Of a stretch of DNA of 64,000 nt, positions 38,600-51,939 are shown piece by piece. The notes beneath the pieces are model-generated. The model ran no database searches. It was not told the DNA's origin and saw only the letters and a list, made by a program, of their open reading frames with translations. The first letter of the stretch is position 1; each line of letters starts with the position of its first letter. The stretch lies in contig NC_083644.1 in NCBI RefSeq assembly GCF_963576545.1, positions 24,317,893 to 24,381,892 of the forward strand. The letters run 5' to 3'. Origin of the DNA: Limanda limanda. Lineage: Eukaryota; Chordata; Actinopteri; Pleuronectiformes; Pleuronectidae. A program made the translations under genes and the position numbers.

Positions 38600-39720
38600 C
38601 AGCTCCAGTCATAGAATATAAATTAGTTCTGAGAATCTGGGGGCGGGGCTAACACCAGCCCGCTGACGTCGCCCGCTCGACGTCCCTGCGACGGCGGGCG
38701 CAACCAAAAGCAAAGGGGGGGTTGTGTAACTCTGAAACGATTTCCTGCGTTATTTTTTAATATAAATATCGTTTTGGACTAATTTTAACATTTTAACAGC
38801 GTTTTATTTTCTGTCACAATCACTACGCACCAGTCTGGTTGGGATAGCTGCTCTGGAAAGTAGTTGTTTGCACCGCGGGGAAAAAAAAACGTCTCTCCCC
38901 TGCCCCGAGAAAGTGGTACGGTCCCGGGCTCAAATTCCGAGAATTGAGCTCTTGTGATTCTTAGAACTGGGGTTCTTAGAAGTGGTGATGCAACAAGTTT
39001 CTAGGAAAGCGCTACCAGGTGATTTTTTAAATTCCTTTTTTCTTCTAATTTGGCGCGAAGTGTTTCTGTGCTGTGTGCCGCTGTGTTAGACATGGACTCT
39101 GTTGTCCGGGTGTTCACTGTTTGTTTAGACAAGTGTCCACTGTGTGTGTGTGTTGTGGGGCTTGGGACTCTGGAGCGGTGACAGGCAGCATCCTCCCCGC
39201 CGCTGCGCTGCGGGAGCCGGGGAGGCAAGAGAGCCGCCTCCCGCCGCTCCGCTCCGCACAGTCATGCCGCTGCGCTGTCATGCCGCCCGGGCTAGACTCA
39301 TAGCACATGGTGGTGTGGTGTGGGGGGGGATGAGTGTTAGGTGCCGGTGGACGTGTTGGTCTGTGTGAGCCTCTGTGAACTCCGCTGTAGAGCGACCTGT
39401 GCTCGGTCAGGTGTCACCCTGCGCGCCGGCTGTCAGGCTCCAGTCAGCCGGCAGCGTGGCACCGCGGCCCCGCTGGGTTTCCACTCAGCGGCCGTCATGT
39501 GATTCAGCGGAGCGCAGGAATCCAAACTGCGCGGAACGAGCCCTGATGTTCCTGTTGCGCTGAGGCGGAAACATTAGTCTCGTTATGTGTGTGTGTGTTT
39601 GTTTCCGCGGCTGAGGCGACAGGACGCTGCAGCAACTTAGTGTTTCCAGTGTGAACCGAGAGCAGAGTGGGGGTCCCGGTCCCGAGCTAACAGGTTCACA
39701 CCGGAGCTGCTCCTCGGGAC
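38600..39720 (+). promoter_or_regulatory. bcl6a: bcl6a CpG-island promoter and non-coding exon 1
   Basis: A CpG island covers about 38.6-39.7 kb, some 1.2-2.3 kb upstream of the coding start. A non-coding exon 1 probably ends at 39018, where GCGCTACCAG is followed by GTGATT, just after a run of BCL6/STAT-type motifs. The donor is not strong. As I recall it, mammalian BCL6 exon 1 ends similarly, with an autoregulatory BCL6 site close to its 3' end, which favours this boundary. The transcription start is not defined; later donors within the island are possible. Confidence 0.65.
38935..39009 (+). promoter_or_regulatory. bcl6a: Cluster of four BCL6/STAT-type TTCN3GAA sites
   Basis: TTCCGAGAA (38935-38943), TTCTTAGAA (38958-38966), TTCTTAGAA (38973-38981) and TTTCTAGGAAAG (38998-39009) lie within 75 bp at the probable end of exon 1. 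Three match TTCN3GAA, the shared core of STAT and BCL6 sites, and the fourth is a close variant. BCL6 is known to repress its own gene through sites in exon 1, with STAT5 competing for them. The arrangement therefore predicts conserved negative autoregulation. Confidence 0.7.
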
Positions 39721-40921
39721 CACAGCGTGGGAGCAGACCCCTCACGTGTGCCCGTGGATCTTATTGTGATCCTGATCAAAGTGTGGGATGCTGCTGTCTC
39801 TTGCAACATCTTCTGTAAACGTCGTTATTTTTGTTTACCTACAGCTTGTTGTCATTATTTACCTTCCTCTGATAAGGAGGATGTCAGTATATTTAGTCTG
39901 CTCTCTGCCCTGCTTCTATTCTCGGACGTGTCCAGTTACAGTCTCGAGTGTTGGCATTGAGTTAAAGATGCTCAAACTGCTGGCCGGCCCGATGGAGTTG
40001 ATGAAATATTAGTTTTCACTCCTTCAAAGTAAATGAGCAGGAAATGCATTATAACATAGACATGCATCGTGACAGAGAAAGCGCTGCTGGGCTTCACCAC
40101 TACAGCTCTTATTAAAGCAAACCAGGAGAAAGTGATGCTTGTGTTCGATTTTCAGCTACGCCGGGTTCATTTTATTATAATAAAATAAAATCGACCATGT
40201 CGCGGTTGAAATGAATAGTTTGGCTGTTGTGTTGAATGATAAGATAAGTTTGGAGTTAAGTGCGCAGATTGCCGCTTTTTACTCTCCGTTATTTTATCTC
40301 CAGTTTATACTGAAGTGAAAAGTGAAACTGAGGCAGAGACGGACTCAACTTTTTTCCACTAGATGCAAGAGAGATGCGCAGCGCTGGTGCTCAGATTCAC
40401 ATGATGAATACAACCAATGGAAGCCAATGGAATCTAAAGAATGCTCAGTAAAACTGTTTCTTCTAAAAATATGTTCTATTTATTTAACGAGAGGGCTTTG
40501 TGTATTTAGTTAAAAACTGAAATATATGATTAATGCTGTAGTCTTCCAGTCGATTAAACGTGCTGCTTTTTTAAATCAGAAAAAAATAGGAACTTTATTT
40601 GTTGTATTGTAACATTAACCTGCCAGAGACAGTAAAGTGAACGAAATTATTTCAGAGGTAGAAATGTAAACGTCTAGACTGTGTTTATCTAATAAATGGC
40701 GCCGCCTTCTGGTGAGAAGGCTGCACCTGCTGCTCAGTCTGCCACATTGATAAAATACCTTTTGAGGCTCATAAATAATTTCAGCCCAGTTAATTTACTT
40801 AAAGATTACCTGTACTTCAGCGCTAAATAAAGTGGTGATTTGCAGCACAGCAGGAGGACGTTAAGGCACTTTCATGTGAAATAATCTTCTTTCTTTTTCT
40901 CTCTTTGCAGAACTAGACAAA

Positions 40922-44215
<3,294 letters not shown>

Positions 44216-45405
44216 GCCACATTAAAGGAACAGTTTCATTGGAGGCAATCTTGACCTTGGCATTTAAAGACCCCAACTTGTACAATCATCCAAAATTGTA
44301 GTGCCACACTGTGTTCATTAGACAAATAAATTGGCTGTGTACGCCACTCTAAACGGGTTTCCACTACATGTGAACGTAGAGCCACATACGGCATCTTAGT
44401 CACTTTATTGTTTCTATATAGATATAAATATATATATACATGTATGTATGTTGGGAGTGTTTCTAAGCTTTGAAGGTACGTATATAAAGCTTTATTTTGT
44501 TGAAGGATGGAATGTAAACAATCAGTTTTTTGAAAATAAACTATTTTATATCAGAGAACTTACTTTTCTGGAAGTATTGAAAATTTTGATTGACGGGTGG
44601 TACATATATTTTAAGATAATGGAATTTGCGGCTGTATAGAGTTGTCTATACATTTTTATGTAGATGTACGTACATGTTGCACCATGTCAAGTTGCCATAT
44701 TAGTGCAAAAGGGGAAAAAAAGTCACCATAACGTTGACATAATTGGATTTAGTCTAAAACATATCAGATGACTGCTGCTGTCTGATGAGGATATGCATGA
44801 GATACTCTCTTACTGTTGCCAGTTGTCAGCGTGCTGGAAGCGGGCAACTGCATAAATATTGTGACATATTGTGTAATATCTGTGGGATTGCTCTCTGCGG
44901 GCAGAGCCAATCTAAGTGTTGAAATGCATTTCAAGGTACTGCTTTGTTATGACCAAGAAAATATTTTGCTTCAATGCATTTGTATAGATGTGACTGACTT
45001 CTGTTTTTAATAAGTGAAGGTTTACAGTTTTGGTCTTTGTTCTAGCTCCTACAGTAAAGTTGTGTACGTGTCAAGGTTTTTGTTTGTACATACACTGTGT
45101 ATTCAATGTGCCTTTCTCTATGGTGACTGAATTCCTCCCCCATTCAGCCCAGCTCTATTAAGGTACAACTCAAGGACGCCACTGGTCCTAATTCCCAGTG
45201 TGGGTGTGTGTGAGTGTGTGTATATGTATACGTGTGTGTGTGTATATCCTTTTAAATGGTTGTCACAACCGTAAAAAAAACATGCAAAATTCATCATTGT
45301 ACATTTTCAGGACTTGTTTTTGAATTTTTTTTTTAAACTTCATTAAAATTATTGTACAATGTTATAGATGTATGAATGTAAAATAAAGGTATTGAATTTC
45401 TATGT
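44216..45405 (+). other. bcl6a: bcl6a 3' untranslated region
   Basis: A long AT-rich segment follows the stop codon, as in other BCL6 genes. A polyadenylation signal AATAAA lies at 45382-45387; an earlier AATAAA at about 44536 could give a shorter form. No other gene is visible. Confidence 0.65.
45382..45387 (+). terminator. bcl6a: bcl6a polyadenylation signal
   Basis: AATAAA in the sense orientation, about 1.17 kb after the stop codon and before the convergent lsm2 gene. Confidence 0.65.
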
Positions 45406-45409
45406 ATTA

Positions 45410-46240
45410 ACACCAGAGGGGCCTCTTCATTTTAGTTGATCATATGTGAAAAATAACAGTGGATAGACAGACTTTCACCTGATTAAATTGCAACATAATA
45501 GAAGACTTCACTTGTAGATCACATCGAGCTTAATATTCAACTCCTCAATAAACAATAACACAGCACAAGCATTTAACCGGTCTGACCTGCAGAAAAGTCC
45601 GTCCTTTACCGAATGCTAGAGGATAATTTTAACATGAAATTATTTAACAGTATTCACAAATTACAGTTACCTTTATTTTTTATTGGAGCAACTAAAAAGA
45701 AATATGCTGCCAAATAAATCCCCTATAAAGATTGATTCCCCTCCAAGTCGGCCATAACTGAATCCCAGATCGCAGGTAATGTGTCACATGCTCGTCTCTC
45801 TGCTCATAAAAAGTGCCATAAATACTGAAGCAACTTCTCAACTTTAGTGTTCACACTGAGGGGCTGTTGGTACTATATCACAACGCTGCTTAAGAGGGCG
45901 ACTAAAGGCCACATCAAAACATCCACACCTTCAGCTCTAAGTATGAGAAAGATGTAATAAAGCATGATAAATGGTACATATGGTTAGTTTAACAGTAGCG
46001 AACATTGGTTAAATTAGTTTCTATAAGCTGCTGGCCATGGAAATGTATTCTTTATTTTCCATAAATGCAGTGATTTATAAAATAACTGTTTACCAGCTCA
46101 TGGTGATAAAGATTCAATGTCAAGGTTATCAATTTTTCCCGATCATTTTATTTAACAAAACTATAACTTTCAATGGAAATGCTGAAGAAAATAAAGACCC
46201 ACCAATGACAATGACTTGGTCAAAATGTAAATAAAATAGC
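45410..46240. other. Intergenic spacer between convergent bcl6a and lsm2
   Basis: About 0.8 kb of AT-rich sequence between the two polyadenylation signals. No gene or repeat was recognised. Confidence 0.6.
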
Positions 46241-46242
46241 TT

Positions 46243-46248
46243 TTTATT
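46243..46248 (-). terminator. lsm2: lsm2 polyadenylation signal
   Basis: AATAAA on the minus strand (TTTATT on plus), about 355 bases after the lsm2 stop codon. Confidence 0.6.
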
Positions 46249-46602
46249 TCGAAGTGGCTTAAAAAAAAAATCCCAGTCATAAGCAACAGTGCTGGTTTTA
46301 GGCAAACGAATCATTACAACAAAGTTTTGCCTTCACTGGGCTCAAAATTGCATCTTTGCACCATTTCTTTTAGTAACTAAACAAATTACTTTGATTATTA
46401 CAGTTATGTAAATTATTGATCGCTAATATCAGGAATGCACTTAAAATCTTAGTGAAAAAGCAGAGGCTAATGACCAATGGTGCTTAACGACAAGAACTGA
46501 AATGAAATTAACTGAAAACTTTAACAACTTAACATCTGTCACAAGCAACCCCCCCCACACATACACCCACCCCCCCTGAACTAAACCCCATCGGCAGGTA
46601 AA

Positions 46603-48308
46603 TCACTGCTTCTGCTGCATCGCTTCTTTTCGTGCAGCGTCTTGCAGCAGCTGAGTGTCAACTTCATCTGCAGGAAGCTGAACGTACCGCACCACAGACC
46701 CACGGATGAAACAGTTTTTCACCGACAGCTGGAGACAAATTAAAAAAAGACAGAGTGGAGCTGATGACGACCAAAACTCAAAATGTTGGAGGCGCTGCGA
46801 ATCAACTTTCAGCAATCCAAAAGCTGTCCAATATTACTTCAACACAAAACTGAGGATGGATGTATTGGTATTTGGGTGATAATTGTGTTTCTCTACAACT
46901 CTTAAATTTGTAACAGAGTAAACGTCTCATTGATGACATTATGTGACCCAGTATGTGTTAAAAGTATTGAAGTGGTCAAATTTGTCTGTGCCACAAACTA
47001 AGCATACACATAGAAATATTGAAATCACTATAAAGCATTATTATTGAATCAGGAAAAAAAGGGTTCACATTTTGCATGTCATACTTGATGTTTTGCAAAG
47101 AAAATGCACAGATTCTTTTTGTATGGGTAATGTATTCCAATGTAAACCCCTTTACTTTTACCTCGTGACTCTGAGATGCCTAAATTCACTTTGGGATCAT
47201 TAAAGTATCAACGAGCAAACATAGACCTCTGCTTCTGCATCTGACTGGCTCTCATAGACTAACATCCACCTGTGTGAGGATCTAAAGACTTATTTAAAGA
47301 CTTATTTCTGAAAACACTTTAACATGTTTCACAGCGGAGTTCTAAGTAATACTTTCTGCAACGGACTCCTGGAATGTGTTAAATTCAAAATAATATAAGA
47401 ATTTCTCCTGAAGTTAGTAATCATGGTGATCAAACAATGTTATGTTTTTTTAAAGGGACACCAAACAGAACAGAAGGTCAGACATGTGGTTAGAATTGAA
47501 ACATGTGGAGCTAGTGAATGAGCTGAACACCTACCATGTGTGGATATTTCTCTGGGTCTGTGACACTGATGTCTGTGAGCTTGATGTTCAGGTACTGAAA
47601 CACAAGCAGAGAAGGAGGTGTTAGAAGAGTAGAATTCAGAACCTGGAAGTCAGACAGAAAATGAGGAAGCTGTGTCAAAATAAAAGAATATCATTCATTA
47701 TTTCTGACCTGGTCAACAGAATGAAGTGTTCCACAGATGCTAGAAAAAAGGATGATAGTAGAAAGAGTGATAACAGGCATTAATACACATCCCAAGAGGA
47801 ATGACAACCAAAATCCCACTGATGTGTACAAATACCTTACAATAAATATAAATCACTACAGTAACAAAGGCTGATGGTGCAGGAAACATTTCGTGTATCA
47901 GGTATTAAGTGGAGCAGGTACTTTTGAGCCTCACTGTCTGCCATCGTTTTCCAGCCGCTGCTGCAAACAGCTAGCGTTAGCAACAATGCTGGAACCAAAC
48001 AATGGCGGATAACCCGCTGTAGGGAGCAAGTTACCGGGTTAAATGAACACGGACTCACCTCAGGTCGTTTTTCAGCTCCACCACCACATCCTTCCCCACC
48101 AGAGACTTGAAAAACGAGTAGAAAAGCTGGAAAAGAGAGCGACATGCTAGCGTTGTTAGCAGCGGGCTAACTGTGGAGCGTGCTCCGCTAACAAGCCAGA
48201 GCGCGTGAGACAGACACAGGGAATTGTGGATAGTCTCACTAAAATAGTGAGATGAGGCATTTAATGGTTTTTAAAGAACATTGTTCATTCAAACGTGTTT
48301 CTCACCAT
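46603..48308 (-). CDS. lsm2: LSM2, U6 snRNA-associated Sm-like protein
   Basis: A subunit of the nuclear LSM2-8 ring that binds the U6 snRNA 3' end and of the cytoplasmic LSM1-7 ring that promotes mRNA decapping. Five coding exons on the minus strand: 48306-48308 (ATG only), 48059-48126, 47709-47739, 47535-47594 and 46603-46728, with agreeing phases, giving 95 aa, the usual family length. The product begins M then LFYSFFKSLVGKDVVVELKN, includes SICGTLHSVDQ and YLNIKLTDISVTDPEKYPHM, and ends VQLPADEVDTQLLQDAARKE then AMQQKQ. It is almost identical to vertebrate LSM2, and the single Sm fold fills the protein. The donor GTGAGAAA directly after the ATG and the acceptor TTTTCCAG before CTTTTC set the split start. 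It is convergent with bcl6a and upstream of the same-strand inpp5d 3' end. Confidence 0.97.
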
Positions 48309-49032
48309 TGTTGCTGGTGGTAATCTTGTGGTTGTACGTCTGCTGCTGATGACGAATCTCACTGCGTGGTATTTCTGCGACGGACCGGGGTGTAATTGCT
48401 GGTGTTGTGCACATGGGGGAGCCAGAGGGGCGCGGACTGTTCCCAAGTGTGGACATGTTGAACTTCAGCACCGGAGGTGAGGAAGGTCTCTGAATAACAT
48501 TATATCATCACTGTGGTGGAAGATGGAACTTAACTCTCCAGCAGTTTGTTTGTTATGTTCTTTAGTCTAAAGTTACTAGTTACTTGTTACTAGTGTCTGT
48601 TCTTAACCATTTGTCCTCTGTTGATGCTCTGAAACTAATGATTACAACATACTGTCCCTTTGTATTGTTTGTGTGCTGGACGTTGTGTGCAGAACTTTTT
48701 TGAAATAAACAATCTATGGTGATATTAGAAAACGTTGGGTTCATCCTACCTGGTTGATCTGCAGTGTAGATACCTATTATCTTGTGTGTAGTCGGACAAA
48801 CTTACAGGGGTGTCTCGAAAAAACAATATATTTTTTGGAAATTATTTATTTATTGTAAACAGAGTTAACATTGATCCAAATCTATTCCTTCTTTACGCAA
48901 TAGTGAATGGAAACCTCGCTTTTGAAGGTCTTGAGAGAAACTTGACAAATCATTCTTTAATTCATGAAAGAAAAACAGGACAAAATAAAACGAGAAACTT
49001 CAGGCATTGAGGATTTTTTGAATTATATAAAG
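48309..49032. other. lsm2 5' UTR/promoter side and spacer
   Basis: The first 170 bases on the minus strand are likely lsm2 5' untranslated sequence and core promoter, GC-richer than the rest. The remainder is AT-rich spacer up to a hAT element. No further gene seen. Confidence 0.5.
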
Positions 49033-50229
49033 CAGAGGTCTTCAACAGGGGGTTCGCAACCCCTAGGAGGTCCGCGGAGGCACTGCAGGGGGGTCGCAAA
49101 ATCTTTGGTTGATTAGACAATTTTTAAAAAATTTTATAATTTTTTTTTTTTTCACGAATTTAAATGTCTTTACACATTAACATGCATCCAACATATTGTG
49201 ATGCTGATTTGACCCTCTGCCTGACAACCTCCATCCATCCAAGATTAGATAAGTTGTGTGCTACCCATCAGGGTCCGACATCTCACTAATGTGGGAGTAT
49301 GTGTGCCATCCACAGATAGCTTGAGGATTCACTGTCTCTTCTACATGTATGTTTAAAATAAAAACATGAATCTGTGAATTACTTTATTAGCTCAGTGTTG
49401 TATGCAAGATGTACAGTGGGTACGGAAAGTATTCAGACCCCTTTAAATATTTCACTCTTTGTTTCATTGCAGCAATTTGCAAAAATCAAAAAAGTTCATT
49501 TATCTCAGCACCCCATCTTGACAAATTTTTGCAAATTCATTAAAAAAGAAAAACTGAAATATCACATGGTCATAAGTATTCAGACCCTTTGCTGTGACAC
49601 TCATATTTAACTCACATGCTGTCCATTTCTTCTGATCCTCCTTGAGATGGTTCTACTCCTTCATTGAAGTCCAGCTGTGTTTAATTAAACTGATTGGACT
49701 TGATCAGGAAAGGCACACACCTGTCTATATAAGACCTTACAGCTCACAGTGCATGTCAGAGCAAATGAGAATCATGAGGTCGAAGGAACTGCCCAAGGAG
49801 CTCAGAGACAGAATTGTGGCAAGGCACAGATCTGGCCATGGTAACAAAATAATTTCTGCAGCACTCAAGGTTCTTAAAAACACAGTGGCCTCCATAATCC
49901 TTAAATGGAAGAAGTTTGGGACGACCAGAACTCTTCCTAGACCTGGCCGTCCAGCCAAACTGAGCAATCGTGAGAGAAGAGCCTTGGTGCCCACTTTATG
50001 TTTATAAATGGCAGTGGCATGGCCACCCTGTACCATGCACATGTTTAAATTAAAAACATGACTATATGAACCCGTGTAATATTTGAATAGCTTAGTATTG
50101 AATGCACAATATCAGGGTAGTTATGTTTATACATGGCACAATTTTATACAATATATATAGTAGGGGGTCCCTGCTTCATCTCTCCACCTGTGTGGGGGTC
50201 CTTGGCCTGAAAAACGTTGAAGACCCCTG
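49033..50229. mobile_element. hAT-type element containing a Tc1 fragment
   Basis: The left end CAGAGGTCTTCAACAGGGGG (49033) and the right end GTTGAAGACCCCTG (ending 50229) are inverted. Both flanks carry a perfect 8-bp duplication ATATAAAG (49025-49032 and 50230-50237), the hAT signature. The 1197-bp interior has no hAT transposase. It is split by a Tc1/mariner-type fragment (49414-about 49988), on either side of which lie two similar stretches of roughly 75 bp. The perfect target duplication implies that the composite entered recently, or that the duplication has been preserved by chance. Confidence 0.87.
49414..49988 (+). pseudogene. Truncated Tc1-type transposase fragment
   Basis: Begins after TA with CAGTGGGTACGGAAAGTATT, the classic fish Tc1 terminus. 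From ATG 49774 it encodes the transposase N-terminal paired-like helix-turn-helix region (MRSKELPKELRDRIVARHRS, then ISAALKVLKNTVASIILKWK and the GRPAKLSNRERRALV hook). It then breaks into unrelated sequence at about 49988, after roughly 70 residues. The whole DDE catalytic domain and the 3' terminus are absent, so this is a dead 5' fragment. It lies inside the hAT element at 49033-50229. Confidence 0.9.
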
Positions 50230-50238
50230 ATATAAAGC

Positions 50239-50607
50239 TTAAAAGTCCAGTGTGTAAGATTAAGGTGAAAGGGATCTATTGACAGAAATTGTATATAAAA
50301 TAATCCTAGTAATGTTTCTCATGAGTGTGTTTCATCTAAATTATACAAATTGTTCTTTTCTTTTCCTAGAATGGGCCCTTTATATCGAGATACTTTACAC
50401 CAAGAGCGGGTCCTCTCTATGCAGGCGGCCATGTTTCTTGCAGTAGCCCAGACTGGACAAACTAAGCCCCTTTGAGGTTTATGACAACTGAAAGTTTCCA
50501 CAGGTTCTCTTCCATGTTTGGAAGGAGAGGTTGAGGTGAAGGGTGTTCAGCTGCAACATGCAACTTCACCACTTTATGTCCCTAAATTCTACACATTGCT
50601 ACTTTAA
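50239..50607. mobile_element. TTAA-flanked MITE
   Basis: The left end TTAAAAGTCCAGTGTGTAAG and the right end, inverted as TTAAAGTAGCAATGTGTAGA, are related, and both outer edges are TTAA, as in elements with TTAA target duplications. The interior phrases (GTTTCATCTAAATTATACAA, GGGCCCTTTATAT, TAGCCCAGACTGGACAAACT) belong to a high-copy fish MITE that I recognise. Its left edge abuts the right target duplication of the preceding hAT element. Confidence 0.8.
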
Positions 50608-50831
50608 ATTATTAAAATATATTCAGTAGCTTGGATGTCAGATAATATCTCTGCATGCAGTTCCTATATAAAACAGGAGAAAGGAGCAAATGATAACAAT
50701 GTACCACTACCAGTGTCTGTTTGGGCTACTGTTTTTAAGTAGTTCAGTACAAGTTAACACACAGCGATTCTGACACGATGCTGTGTAGAAAAAAAAACCC
50801 AACAAAGTATCATTGAGCTTTAATATATAGA

Positions 50832-50837
50832 TTTATT
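50832..50837 (-). terminator. inpp5d: Probable inpp5d polyadenylation signal
   Basis: AATAAA on the minus strand about 1.1 kb after the inpp5d stop codon. The intervening 50838-51939 would be 3' untranslated region; no other gene is seen there. Confidence 0.5.
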
Positions 50838-51939
50838 GGAGCATTTCTAACACATCTTCAAGACAAACGTCAATGTCCGTGCAAGTAATACTGTGCAGTT
50901 AACACTCATTAGCTACTGTATAGTGTGAACGACAACATGAAATGTAACAGAATTGTTTCATAGCAGAGTTCAGTTAATGCTAATTAATTAATTCAGTTAG
51001 GTCTGAAGATGTGTCTCTGATGTTTACATTCCCTTAATAGAAGCACTTTGTTAAAGAGAATCACTCACCACCACCAAGACTAAAACCACATACACTATCT
51101 CATCGTTAAATATGGTTTAAGCTTAGCTTAGCATAAAGACTTATTGTGTGTTCATGTGGTATCAGGATAATCAGAGAAAATTGTTACTGACTAGAAAATC
51201 TCAGCCGAACGCCATTGAAAGAAAGTCGTAAAAACATTTGGAACTCATTCAGAGTCGCAAAGTTTATAATACGTCAAAGATCGTATTATAAACTCATCAA
51301 TTGTTAAACTATTGTCACTTACAAACTGTATGTCTATCTCTCACAAGCTATAGAGCATGAGACTTTTTAGCTGCACATATCGTACAATTTTCTTTACTTT
51401 TCATTCTTATGTAAATATTGCAAAACATTTGGTTTACAGCCTCCATGTGTTGTCCGGTCTCAACAGCTTCACAACTCGGGAAATTTAACTTTCAGAGGAG
51501 CAAGTCATCTGCAGTTAAAACAGGTGGTAAAACCGGGTGTTGCCCACAGGTGTCAATACGAAGCAAATATCACAGGTCAAAGTTCATCAAACCCATCGAA
51601 GCCAGGCTGCATTTTGCCTTATTACAAAAGGGCTAATGTTTTATTCGCCCCTTGCTTGTTTGAAATAGAATGAACAGGAAGTGAACAGGAGATTTTGTGG
51701 TGAAACATTTGCGTATGTGTGACCTCGCCCTGTTTCCAGCCTTTATGCAAACCTAAGCCAATGAGCATTGGCCACAGCTTCATTTTGAAAAGAAAAATAT
51801 GAGACAGGAATCAAGTCTCAGCAAGAAAGAAAATAGGAGTATTTCCCAAAGCGAAAAGTCACTCATCGGTGACACAGAAAGTTGTCCTTTGTGTATTTCA
51901 TGTTTCCAGACATGCAGGGCAGAAAGCTGAGTCCTGATC

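Noticed and set aside
49642..50007. 121-codon frame as a functional transposase
   Set aside because: Only the Tc1 N-terminal DNA-binding part is present; the catalytic domain and right end are missing.
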